Assembly (NCBI GenBank): GCA_003501665.1
Contig: DNOQ01000003.1
Location: forward strand, 1 to 16,855
Direction of reading: 5' to 3'
Origin: Bacteroidales bacterium
GTDB taxonomy: Bacteria > Bacteroidota > Bacteroidia > Bacteroidales > VadinHA17
Length of the DNA stretch: 16,855 bases
The stretch's first letter is position 1. Each line of letters starts with the position of its first letter. The position numbers were made by a program, and so were the translations under genes. This document shows, in pieces, positions 7,858 through 15,533 of the stretch. Under the pieces are notes generated by a model, which did no database searches, had not been told where the DNA came from, and saw nothing but the letters and a program-made list of their open reading frames with translations.

Positions 7858-9140
7858 TAAACTCTTCCATACACCTCAGCCAGCCCGACAGCCATTTTTT
7901 CCAGTGAGAATTCCGATCTGACCCTGCTTTTTCCTGTTTCACCAAGCTTTGATGCTAATTCTTTGTCTGTAAGTAATTTAAGTAACGAAGCAGAAAGTTC
8001 TTCGATTGTATCGGGCCGGTAGGTAATACCACCTCCGGTCTTTTCAATAATTTCGGGGAATGCCCCGGTAGCCGGTTGAACAACCGGTATTCCTGAGCTG
8101 TTGGCTTCAAGTATATATAATCCATATCCGTCATATTTCCGAACGGGTACACTTATCACATCAACATCATGAAAAAATTCCAGCTTCTTATTTCCCTGAA
8201 ATTCAGGGTATATCCTAATGCTTTTCTGGAATCCGTGTTCACGGATCTTCTTTATCTGTTCGGATATGAAGGGTTTATCTATTCCGGTATATCCGCCGCA
8301 TACATTAAGTGTAAGTTCTGGCATACTACCTGATTTGAGATGAATAAATGCATCAACAAGCTTGTCAAATCCGTTATGATAGCTTACACGACAGAAATAC
8401 CCCAGTGCCGGCACACGTTTCGTACTGGTCTTTTCGGGCGCATATTCCGGATAAAATCCGAGGGGTACTACATGAATATTATCACCTTTTATACCTGTCT
8501 TGGAAATGAAAAATTGTTTGTAATAATTGCTTGGAGTAATAAAATGGTCTACATATACCGCCTCTTTGGCCATCATTTCCCATGCTTTGCCACGCCATGG
8601 TTCAGACATATCTTCAATCCAGTCATCCTCGTTAAGCAGTGAACATACCACCCTGACTTTCATACGGTTTTTGATCTGTCGTGCCAGCCCCAGGATGAGG
8701 GCGTTTGACAGATGGATAACATCCGGTTCTCCAATCTTAAAAAGGTATTTTACCAGTCTGTCAACTTCTTTTTTGCGGAACGCATTATCTCCTTCTATCA
8801 TATTAAGGGTAAGCTCTTCATATCCTTCTGTACTGGTTGTACCGGCCTGCTTTGCCGCAAGTTTCAGAAAAGGCCTCAGATCAAGGAATTTTTCCAGAAA
8901 GTCAGGCATATTCCTGAATATCTTTACCTTTTCTCTCAGAAACATTGAAATTGCCCCGAAAAAAACATGAGTGTCAAAACCTGTTTCTGTATTGCTTTTG
9001 TCGGGTGGCAGATAGAGAGGGATGGCATTTGCAGTAATTCCCGGGACTTTACGTATTGCTCTGAAATAGAGCATGTCGCGGTAACAGTTGGCACAGTAAA
9101 ACGAACCTCCTGATCCTGTAATCAAATAAACGACCTTCAT
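7857..9140 (-). CDS. Glycosyltransferase family 4 (GT-B fold)
   Basis: 427 residues, predicted retaining GT-B glycosyltransferase moving a sugar from a nucleotide-activated donor to an unknown acceptor on the cytoplasmic side of the membrane. The N-terminal half begins MKVVYLITGSGGSFYCANC, which matches the GGMYCGSC-type start of one GT4 subfamily (C16 and C19). The C-terminal donor half has ITPSNYYKQ (about 201-209), LGYFCRVSYHNGFDKLVDAF (about 246-265) and DGYGLYILEANSSGIPVV (337-354), the family's E-x7-E motif with Asp at the first position (D337, E345). GAFPEIIEKTGGGITY (359-374) completes the donor site. The start ATG at 9140 is supported by a strong AAAGGAGG sequence 8 bases upstream, unusual for this genome. 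There are no membrane helices. Its partners are unclear: it lies between the redox operon and the exporter genes, separated from each by about 100 bases. Confidence 0.92.
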   Translation of the reverse strand: MKVVYLITGSGGSFYCANCYRDMLYFRAIRKVPGITANAIPLYLPPDKSNTETGFDTHVFFGAISMFLREKVKIFRNMPDFLEKFLDLRPFLKLAAKQAGTTSTEGYEELTLNMIEGDNAFRKKEVDRLVKYLFKIGEPDVIHLSNALILGLARQIKNRMKVRVVCSLLNEDDWIEDMSEPWRGKAWEMMAKEAVYVDHFITPSNYYKQFFISKTGIKGDNIHVVPLGFYPEYAPEKTSTKRVPALGYFCRVSYHNGFDKLVDAFIHLKSGSMPELTLNVCGGYTGIDKPFISEQIKKIREHGFQKSIRIYPEFQGNKKLEFFHDVDVISVPVRKYDGYGLYILEANSSGIPVVQPATGAFPEIIEKTGGGITYRPDTIEELSASLLKLLTDKELASKLGETGKSRVRSEFSLEKMAVGLAEVYGRV

Positions 9141-9148
9141 ATTATGAT

Positions 9149-9156
9149 CCTCCTTT
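9149..9156 (-). promoter_or_regulatory. Strong Shine-Dalgarno sequence of the glycosyltransferase gene
   Basis: On the minus strand this reads AAAGGAGG, with 8 bases between the GGAGG and the ATG at 9140. It is a near-consensus ribosome binding site, while the other genes in the window show none, as expected for Bacteroidota. It fixes the glycosyltransferase start. Its 8 bases are exactly complementary to CCTCCTTT further upstream on the same transcript (9201 to 9194). Confidence 0.7.
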
Positions 9157-9176
9157 ATATTCTTTGCGCCTTTTTA

Positions 9177-9202
9177 CCCTCCCAAGCGAAAGCAAAGGAG
9201 GG
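9177..9202 (-). promoter_or_regulatory. Hairpin in the leader of the glycosyltransferase gene
   Basis: CCCTCC (9177-9182) and GGAGGG (9197-9202) form a 6-base-pair stem. Inside it, GC (9186-9187) pairs with GC (9192-9193), closed on the plus strand by GAAA. On the minus-strand transcript the loop is therefore TTTC and the stem arms read CCCTCC and GGAGGG. A T-rich tract does not follow it in the minus direction, so it is not a good terminator for the propeller gene. A perfect 10-base palindrome, AGAGTACTCT (9206-9215), lies just beside it. The gap 9141-9250 shows no ORF. The element could be a leader structure or a REP-like palindrome. Confidence 0.5.
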
Positions 9203-9250
9203 CATAGAGTACTCTGGGATAAAAAATAACTTCAGACTCTCCTTTCCCGT

Positions 9251-10369
9251 TTATTTTGTTCCAAAAGCCAGTAATCTTCCATCTTCAGTGAGGATATAGA
9301 ATCTTCCGGGAATAATGGCCGGGGAGCTGCTTACCGGTGCGCCGGCATTAAAGCTCCACATTTTATTTCCATCCTTTAAACCCAGCATATAAATATATCC
9401 GTCCATGCTTCCGATCAGCACTTTTGACGGAGTGATCACAGCCGAACCTGTTATTCGTCCGTTAGTTCTGAATTTCCATGCCAATTTACCTGTTCCTGCG
9501 TCATAGCCATAGATATATTTATCCTCATTTCCCACGATCACCATATTGTTACCTGCTGCCGGAATAGCCATTATGGCTCCTGATTCACCATCAGCCGGAA
9601 CTTTCCATACCATCTTCCCGGTTATCATATCGAGACAATAGAGATTACCATCATAATCGCCAAACCATGCTCTTTCTCCCGAAATTGAAGGTGATGCAGC
9701 AATATAACCTCCGGTTTCAAATTTATTCCTCTCCTTTCCTGTAAGAGGATCGGCAATCCTTACCATACCGTCACAACCGCCAAAAACTATCCTGTTATTC
9801 ATTACTGCAGGGGTGCCATTAACATAGTTCTCTGTTTCGAGTTTCCATAATGGTTTTCCTGTCTGAGGATCGACACAATGAAGAAAATAATCATAGCTTC
9901 CGAAGATCATGCCTGTCCTTTTTCCGGATGTCCATATATTGGCTGAGCCGGATATCTGACTGTCAGTGCCATATGACCATATCAGTCTGCCTGATGCTTT
10001 ATCAAATGCACGCATATTACCATCATTCGAACCGATATATATTTTATCCCCGTATATCATCGGAGGGGCCTCTGAAGCGCTTCCCGTTTCGATTTTCCAC
10101 TTTATTTTGCCATCTGGTGAAACCGCGAACAGAGTTCCCTTCATACTGACAAAGTAGATTGTTCCCTCACTAACTACCGGGGATGATTTAGAGCCTGAAC
10201 CCGTGGGAAGATTCCATAATAATACCGGCGTTGACGGTAACTCATTTGAAGAAAATCCTGTTAGATTACTTTCACCCCGGAATATCGGCCATTCAATAGT
10301 TGGCTTTTGAGAGAAGAGATTCACTGTTCCGGTTATCAGAAATAATATTATTGTCGTAATCAATTTCAT
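9251..10369 (-). CDS. Secreted PQQ-type beta-propeller protein
   Basis: 372 residues. Signal peptide at about 1-20 (MKLITTIILFLITGTVNLFS, then Gln). The mature protein begins with the EWPIFRG motif (26-32) shared with the two other propellers in this window. The rest consists almost only of propeller repeats: about eight copies of a G-x-[hydrophobic]-Y-x-x-D/G pattern followed by G-K-x-x-W, for example GTLFAVSPDGKIKW (78-91), GNMRAFDKASGRLIW (117-131), GNLYCLDMITGKMVW (241-255) and KYIYGYDAGTGKLAW (284-298). It resembles BamB in fold, but its position at the end of a redox operon, 8 bases after the iron-sulfur protein gene, does not suggest outer-membrane protein assembly. No Cys-Cys pair or CxxCH haem motif is present, so I see no evidence for a redox cofactor. 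A structural or docking role outside the inner membrane is inference. Confidence 0.9.
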   Translation of the reverse strand: MKLITTIILFLITGTVNLFSQKPTIEWPIFRGESNLTGFSSNELPSTPVLLWNLPTGSGSKSSPVVSEGTIYFVSMKGTLFAVSPDGKIKWKIETGSASEAPPMIYGDKIYIGSNDGNMRAFDKASGRLIWSYGTDSQISGSANIWTSGKRTGMIFGSYDYFLHCVDPQTGKPLWKLETENYVNGTPAVMNNRIVFGGCDGMVRIADPLTGKERNKFETGGYIAASPSISGERAWFGDYDGNLYCLDMITGKMVWKVPADGESGAIMAIPAAGNNMVIVGNEDKYIYGYDAGTGKLAWKFRTNGRITGSAVITPSKVLIGSMDGYIYMLGLKDGNKMWSFNAGAPVSSSPAIIPGRFYILTEDGRLLAFGTK

Positions 10370-10377
10370 AAACTGGT

Positions 10378-11436
10378 TTATTTAAAACGGCTTAGTGCCC
10401 CTGTCGGACAGATATTGATGCACGTATCTGTCTGCGTTGCCAGTATATCATCAAATTCCATGGTAAGAGGTTCGGAGATAACAGATATAAACCCGCGGTT
10501 TATGAAACATAGCGCTGGTTCATTGCCTGAATCTTCACAGACTCTCACACAAAGGCCGCATTTAATACACTTGGCATGTTCAAAAATCAGGCCGGTTTTA
10601 TGGTTTATTTTTTTGGTTACCGGCATATTAACCACTTTCCTGCCCTTATCCTTTATTCCCATTGCTTGTGCAATATCCCTGAGCCTGCAATCTTCCGAAG
10701 CTCTGCAGTCACAGTGCATACAATTTCGGGCCTCTTCGCCGGCAGATTCAAAATTTTCGATTGATTCAAACCTCATTGAAGTACCTGTACACTCCTTAAG
10801 CCACTCCTGCAATTCGTTACTATCAAGTTTACCGGGGCGGGAGGAAAATTGATTTTTAAGATCCCGGTATTCTGTCTGGTCAATAAAATGGTCCGGTCCA
10901 CCTCCGTAATAAAGGTTCTGTGAAATGAATATCCTTATATTACGGATTGATATCTGACGGTCTATTTTTTTCCGCCGGCAGGCATTTTCGCAATATCCTG
11001 CACATGTTTTACATCTGATCTCAGGAGCATCGAGTTCCGAAATTATAAGGTCAACGGCTTTCCTGTATTCACCCGATGCAAGTAATCGGTTCATCAGAGG
11101 TATGTTGTATCCGGCAGGGCAGACTATCCTGCAGGGTGCTTCACATTCTGCACGGTGTTCTGAGATCAGAAGCTCAACCGCTTTTTTTCTCATCGAAATG
11201 ACATCCTCTCCAGAAGCATCAATATCCAAACCGTCCAGGGCAAGAGATGAACAGGATGGCAGAAAATCATTTGTCTTATTCTCTTTGACCATGCAGACCA
11301 TGCAGGACGTATAGTGTTCAACACCCTCCTTATGGCACAGAACAGGAATAAAGATACCTGCTTTACCTGCCACCGAAAGAATGGATTCACCCTCTTCCGC
11401 TTCCAGCTCAATATTATTTATTCTGATCTTCGGCAT
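10378..11436 (-). CDS. NuoG/HydA-like iron-sulfur protein with GltD-type cysteine domain
   Basis: 352 residues, soluble, with four cysteine regions in order. (1) Plant-type [2Fe-2S] domain, 1-75, with C34, C45, C48 and C62. (2) A GltD/NfnB-type N-terminal domain (Fer4_20), about 90-175, with C98, C102, C106 followed by Pro, then C142, C145, C149 and C153. (3) NCMHCDCRASEDC, C239, C242, C244 and C250, at the place of the His/Cys cluster of NuoG. (4) CIKCGLCVRVC with a distant CINICPTGAL, C290, C293, C296 and C343, equal to the N4 cluster region of NuoG. No hydrogenase H-cluster domain, molybdopterin domain or FAD/NAD fold follows. It should carry electrons between the NuoEF-like subunit, whose gene overlaps it by 23 bases, and an unknown partner. 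It corresponds to the A subunit of HydABC/Bfu-type complexes stripped of its catalytic part. Confidence 0.88.
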   Translation of the reverse strand: MPKIRINNIELEAEEGESILSVAGKAGIFIPVLCHKEGVEHYTSCMVCMVKENKTNDFLPSCSSLALDGLDIDASGEDVISMRKKAVELLISEHRAECEAPCRIVCPAGYNIPLMNRLLASGEYRKAVDLIISELDAPEIRCKTCAGYCENACRRKKIDRQISIRNIRIFISQNLYYGGGPDHFIDQTEYRDLKNQFSSRPGKLDSNELQEWLKECTGTSMRFESIENFESAGEEARNCMHCDCRASEDCRLRDIAQAMGIKDKGRKVVNMPVTKKINHKTGLIFEHAKCIKCGLCVRVCEDSGNEPALCFINRGFISVISEPLTMEFDDILATQTDTCINICPTGALSRFK

Positions 11437-13837
11437 TTATATTAACTATTTCAACTGCATTTTCAGGACATATTATCCTGCAATTGTCGCATTTGGTACA
11501 CAAATTCTGGTCTATTTCGTGTTTCTCGTATGGTTTAAATCCGATTGCATTTACAGGACACTCCTGAAAACATTTTGTACAGCCTGTACAATTGTCAGTT
11601 ATCACATATTTGATCAGTTCCCGGCATTTTTTCGCCGGACAGATGCCTAAGGCATGTGCTTCATATTCTTCCCTGAAATATTTGAGTCCGGTTATCACGG
11701 GATTCGGAGCAGTTTTTCCCAAACCGCAAAGGCTTCCGTTTTTAACCGAATAGCATAGTCGTTCCAGTTCATCTATTTCGTCAGTAGCTGCTTTACCTTC
11801 GCTGAGTCGTGTGATAATATTCAGCATATGTTTTGTCCCGATCCGGCAGAATGTACATTTCCCGCAGGATTGTTTATGTGTGAATGTAAGGAAATATTTT
11901 GCGACATCTACCATACAATCAGTATCATCCAGTACCACAAGGCCTCCTGATCCCATCATGGCTCCCATTCTTGTAAGTTCTTCATAATCAATCGGAGTAT
12001 CAGCCATCGATGCCGGTATACAACCTCCGGAAGGGCCACCTATCTGAACTGCCTTAAAAATCCTGTCTTCAGTAACACCTTCCCCGATATTTTCTATGAT
12101 CTCCCGGATTGTTATACCCATGGGCACCTCAATCAGTCCACCCCTGGCGATCTTTCCTGCAAGTGCAAATACCTTGGTGCCTTTACTTTTATCCCTTCCG
12201 ATACTGCTGAAAGCCTCTGCACCATTATTTATTATCCATGGAACAAGGGCAAGAGTCTCCACATTGTTTACCAGTGTGGGCTTGTTCATAAATCCCTTCA
12301 CAGCAGGGTAGGGGGGTCTGATACGCGGGGTGCCTCTTTTACCTTCAAGTGAAGCGATTAATGCTGTCTCCTCACCACAGACGAAAGCTCCGGCCCCTTC
12401 AAAAATCCTTGCATCAAACGAGAAATTTGAATTTAGTATATTCTTCCCCAGAAATCTCTTTTCATAGCATTGTTTCAGAGCATTTCTGACTCTTGTCACC
12501 GCCAGGGGATATTCAGCCCTGATATAAAAAATTCCTTCCGAAGCGCCTGTAGCATATGCTGCAATAACCATTCCCTCAATAATACGGTAGGGAAATGATT
12601 CCAGGAGCATCCTGTCCATAAATGCACCCGGATCGCCCTCATCACCGTTACATACCACATATTTTGTGTTTCCCTGCACACTTGCGGATATACTCCACTT
12701 CCTGCCTGTAAGAAATCCTGCACCACCCCTTCCCCTTAAACCGCTTTGTGTTATTATTTCTGTCACTATTGCCGGATTAGCCGATATGATAGTTCGTTTC
12801 AGTGCGTCGAAACCTCCAAGCAACATATACTCATCGATGGAATCAGGAGTCAGGATACCGCTGTTCAGTGTAGCCAGATGGATCTGCTTTCTCGTAAAAT
12901 TATTCAGATATTTCTCTCTCTGTTCTGCCGGTATATTGACCGGACTTTTCAGCATATGATCGGAAAGAAATGTGTCGGCCAGATCATTTATTTTATATCT
13001 GATCTTCTTATTCAACGACCCGGGAGGAACATGTTTCAGGATAATTTCTTCAACCTGGTCTCTCTTTACGTTTGTATATCGCGAATGAATATCATCTTTT
13101 GTTACTATCTCCAGCAATGGTGTCTGATTGCAGACACCCACACAGCCCACTGGTTTAAGCCGTAAATTAAGATCATATCTTTCCCTGATTTCCATAAGCC
13201 TTGAAAGTACATCCTTACTGCCTCCTGCAACACAGCATGAACCAAGACCGATCCTCACCTCGGCATCAAAATCATCAGCGACTGCTTTATCTCCGTCCGC
13301 AACGGCTTTTTCTTTACTCCGGAGGAAATCCGTAAGAATATCTTCAGCCTGAGTGGGTTTTACATGCCCGTATGTCTTTCCGTCAATCTGCACTACCGGT
13401 GCAAGAGTACAACAGCCGAGACATGCGACCTCTTCAATCGAAAAAAGATTATCAGGTGAAGTGCTGACCGTGTCATTAATTTTCAGCACTCTCCTGAAGG
13501 CATCTGAAATCAGCTGGGATCCTTTTACATGGCAGGCGGTACCTGAACAGATCTTTACAGTATGTTTACCCGCGGGAATATGCCGGAACTGGGAATAAAA
13601 TGTAGAGACTCCTGATATCTGACCCGGAGTTATTTCTGTTACCCTGCATATATGCTTAAGAGCGTCGGAAGGCAGGTAATTAAGTTTTTTCTGTACCTCC
13701 TGAAGGATCAGTATAACTTTGTCCTTTCCCCGACCGGTAAATTCGACTACTTCATCAATAACTGAATTGATCTCAGCAGTATTGACCGGCTGGCAGTTAC
13801 ATGACCGGGTTTCTGTATTTTCAAACTCTTTGTTCAA
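11414..13837 (-). CDS. Fused NuoE-NuoF (HydC-HydB-like) NADH:ferredoxin-type oxidoreductase subunit
   Basis: 807-residue cytoplasmic flavo-iron-sulfur protein. Domains: NuoE/HydC thioredoxin-like [2Fe-2S] domain, about 20-170 (C97, C102, C139, C143); a linker with repeated KAVAD (178-187); a second thioredoxin-like [2Fe-2S] domain, about 193-270 (C201/C202, C232, C236); NuoF FMN/NADH domain with GLRGRGGAGF (366-375), NGDEGDPG (397-404) and CGEETALIASLEGKRGTPR (487-505); an SLBB region; the N3 cluster (C658, C661, C664, C704); and a C-terminal two-[4Fe-4S] ferredoxin (C750, C753, C756, C760; C780, C783, C786, C790). This is the full set found in HydC plus HydB of bifurcating complexes, joined into one chain. 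It should exchange electrons with NAD(H) through FMN. The start is TTG, overlapping the TGA of the preceding gene (TTGA), which implies translational coupling; no in-frame ATG occurs before the NuoE domain. Confidence 0.93.
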   Translation of the reverse strand: MNKEFENTETRSCNCQPVNTAEINSVIDEVVEFTGRGKDKVILILQEVQKKLNYLPSDALKHICRVTEITPGQISGVSTFYSQFRHIPAGKHTVKICSGTACHVKGSQLISDAFRRVLKINDTVSTSPDNLFSIEEVACLGCCTLAPVVQIDGKTYGHVKPTQAEDILTDFLRSKEKAVADGDKAVADDFDAEVRIGLGSCCVAGGSKDVLSRLMEIRERYDLNLRLKPVGCVGVCNQTPLLEIVTKDDIHSRYTNVKRDQVEEIILKHVPPGSLNKKIRYKINDLADTFLSDHMLKSPVNIPAEQREKYLNNFTRKQIHLATLNSGILTPDSIDEYMLLGGFDALKRTIISANPAIVTEIITQSGLRGRGGAGFLTGRKWSISASVQGNTKYVVCNGDEGDPGAFMDRMLLESFPYRIIEGMVIAAYATGASEGIFYIRAEYPLAVTRVRNALKQCYEKRFLGKNILNSNFSFDARIFEGAGAFVCGEETALIASLEGKRGTPRIRPPYPAVKGFMNKPTLVNNVETLALVPWIINNGAEAFSSIGRDKSKGTKVFALAGKIARGGLIEVPMGITIREIIENIGEGVTEDRIFKAVQIGGPSGGCIPASMADTPIDYEELTRMGAMMGSGGLVVLDDTDCMVDVAKYFLTFTHKQSCGKCTFCRIGTKHMLNIITRLSEGKAATDEIDELERLCYSVKNGSLCGLGKTAPNPVITGLKYFREEYEAHALGICPAKKCRELIKYVITDNCTGCTKCFQECPVNAIGFKPYEKHEIDQNLCTKCDNCRIICPENAVEIVNINAEDQNK

Positions 13838-15531
13838 TTTTCAGATATACAATATAGGTTTCTTCTTCCGCGGATATAAATTTTCCCGTCGGAAAATGCC
13901 GGTGTACAATCAGAAGCTTCTCCAAGAGGCGATTGAGCTATCAGCTCATATTTTGAATCAGCCTTAACAATATTCATGATCCCGCTTCTGTTGAGGATCC
14001 AGACTTTATCATCAGCAATAACAGGTGAAGCATAGAACTGATCCATAAAATAATAAGTCCAGAGAGTATCCCCTTTGATTGCATCATAACATGCAACATC
14101 ACCGTTCCCTGTTGCAAGGAATAAAAGATCATCTGTTGCAACGGGACTTGAAACATCGGGAGTGAACATGTTGTCTTCCCATACTATTGAGGCACCTCTT
14201 CCGGGTTTTATTGCTGCAAGTCTCGCGTAATCCGTAACAGCATAAGTAAGGGTGCTGTTTACCGCTACCGACGGAGCAACATCACCGGTCATACATTCAA
14301 CTGCCCACAGTTCAGTTCCGCTGACAGGGTTATAACCGGATACATACGGATTGCCATTGATAATTACCTGAGGTTCGCCGTTAAAATTCCCGATTACGGG
14401 TGAGGACCATGCTGCCCTTCCCCGACGCATTGTTTCCCATTTCATCTCTCCTGATGCGATATCAAATCCCATCAGAGAGATTTTTTCATTTGAGTCGTAC
14501 TGAACTAAAAGAAGATCATTATAGATAATCAGCGAGCATGAATATCCATAAATATTTTCGGGCGTTTCGAGATTAATTGCCCAATTCCTGTTTCCATCGT
14601 GATCGAGACAAATAAGATTTCCATTTGCGAATATTGCACAAACAGCATCAGAGTTAGCTGCTGCTGTAGATACAGCCATTCCGGCATCATGATCCATTTC
14701 AGGGATAACCGACGGTTCACCCGGTATCCCGGACGCAGCTGCTGTCCATATGATTTCACCGGTATTCTTATTTATGCAATAGACCTCACATAATGTTCCT
14801 TCAGCTCCTGTCACAAATAATTTGTCGCCCCAGATAACAGGGGAACTTTTTCCGTCTTTTGGGATCATTAGCTTCCATTTAATGTTCCTTTCTTCTTCAC
14901 CGTTCCAATTTACAGGATATCCCAAACCGCCTGCAATTCCCCGGCTGTCCTGACCCCTGAAGAAGGGATAATTGGTGCCATCAGGATTAAAACCGGCCGC
15001 GGTACTTGCTCCGGGAACTCTCTCAGCTTTGCTCTTCCCGGGCTCTTTTATGGCAAGATCAGGCAGATTACTTCTGAGCATGAAAGATGAAACAATGGCT
15101 ATACCCGTAATTACCGTAACTGAAGCAAGCATATAACTGATCTTCTTGTTTCGTTGTGCCTGGTCATCCGGTTTCGGACCGGGAATATCAGGTAATATCT
15201 TTTCATTTCCTGAAATTAGCTGCTGGCACAGAATGAAAATTATGGCCCCGGCCAGTAAAAAGTATGAACCGGTTTCAACCTGCCTTCTGGAGGCAAAGTA
15301 GGCTTTACGCGCCATCAGATCCATAGCCCTCACCTGCTCTGCTTTCAGAGCATTCTCAGGATCAGCATCAAACTGCTCCTTTATTCCGGTAAGTGCCGGA
15401 TTATCCAGCGGATCAATTGCTTTAAGCTGAATGAGACTAAAAACCATGGTCAGGGCAACGATAATGGTGAAAATACCGGCTATCAGACTTATAGTCTTAA
15501 GTATACTAATATCTTTCTCCGTTAGCTTCAT
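13834..15531 (-). CDS. Membrane-anchored PQQ-type beta-propeller protein
   Basis: 565 residues. The N-terminal part has three predicted membrane helices (about 9-35, 88-108, 131-152). The 50-residue stretch between the first two is helical and charged (DPENALKAEQVRAMDLMARK) and should be extracytoplasmic. After the third helix comes a linker, then the YPFFRG motif (188-193) and a propeller to the C terminus with repeats such as CINKNTGEIIW, LICLDHDGNRNW, GFDIASGEMKW, YNPVSGTELW and CYDAIKGDTLW. The propeller should therefore be held at the outer face of the inner membrane. Its start is 2 bases after the stop of the membrane polyferredoxin gene and its stop overlaps the start of the NuoEF-like gene, so it is an integral part of the redox operon. 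No haem motif or catalytic Cys pair is visible. A role in connecting the membrane ferredoxin to a periplasmic partner is inference. Confidence 0.9.
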   Translation of the reverse strand: MKLTEKDISILKTISLIAGIFTIIVALTMVFSLIQLKAIDPLDNPALTGIKEQFDADPENALKAEQVRAMDLMARKAYFASRRQVETGSYFLLAGAIIFILCQQLISGNEKILPDIPGPKPDDQAQRNKKISYMLASVTVITGIAIVSSFMLRSNLPDLAIKEPGKSKAERVPGASTAAGFNPDGTNYPFFRGQDSRGIAGGLGYPVNWNGEEERNIKWKLMIPKDGKSSPVIWGDKLFVTGAEGTLCEVYCINKNTGEIIWTAAASGIPGEPSVIPEMDHDAGMAVSTAAANSDAVCAIFANGNLICLDHDGNRNWAINLETPENIYGYSCSLIIYNDLLLVQYDSNEKISLMGFDIASGEMKWETMRRGRAAWSSPVIGNFNGEPQVIINGNPYVSGYNPVSGTELWAVECMTGDVAPSVAVNSTLTYAVTDYARLAAIKPGRGASIVWEDNMFTPDVSSPVATDDLLFLATGNGDVACYDAIKGDTLWTYYFMDQFYASPVIADDKVWILNRSGIMNIVKADSKYELIAQSPLGEASDCTPAFSDGKIYIRGRRNLYCISEN

Positions 15532-15533
15532 TG

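Noticed and set aside
8527..8970. 147-codon open frame on the plus strand inside the glycosyltransferase gene
   Set aside because: It is antisense to a clearly recognisable GT4 protein, its product matches no family I know, and its composition looks like a frame shadow.
9221..9226. Terminator of the secreted propeller gene using the T6 run on the minus strand
   Set aside because: The bases just upstream of the T run (9227-9250) form no convincing stem; only a 4-base GGGA/TCCC match across a long loop was found.
10415..10852. 145-codon open frame on the plus strand opposite the iron-sulfur protein gene
   Set aside because: The minus-strand frame has an unbroken set of cluster-binding cysteines; the plus-strand product has no recognisable domain.
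12746..13165. 139-codon open frame on the plus strand opposite the NuoE-NuoF fusion
   Set aside because: The conserved protein is on the minus strand; this frame has no supporting start context or motif.
10378..13837. [FeFe] hydrogenase complex (HydABC)
   Set aside because: The HydB and HydC domains are present, but none of the H-cluster motifs (TSCCP-, MPC- or E-x-MxCxxGC-like) is found in any frame of this operon.
13834..15531. True PQQ-dependent dehydrogenase
   Set aside because: The repeats match the fold, but no vicinal cysteine pair, haem c motif or calcium-binding signature of quinoprotein dehydrogenases is visible in any of the three propellers.
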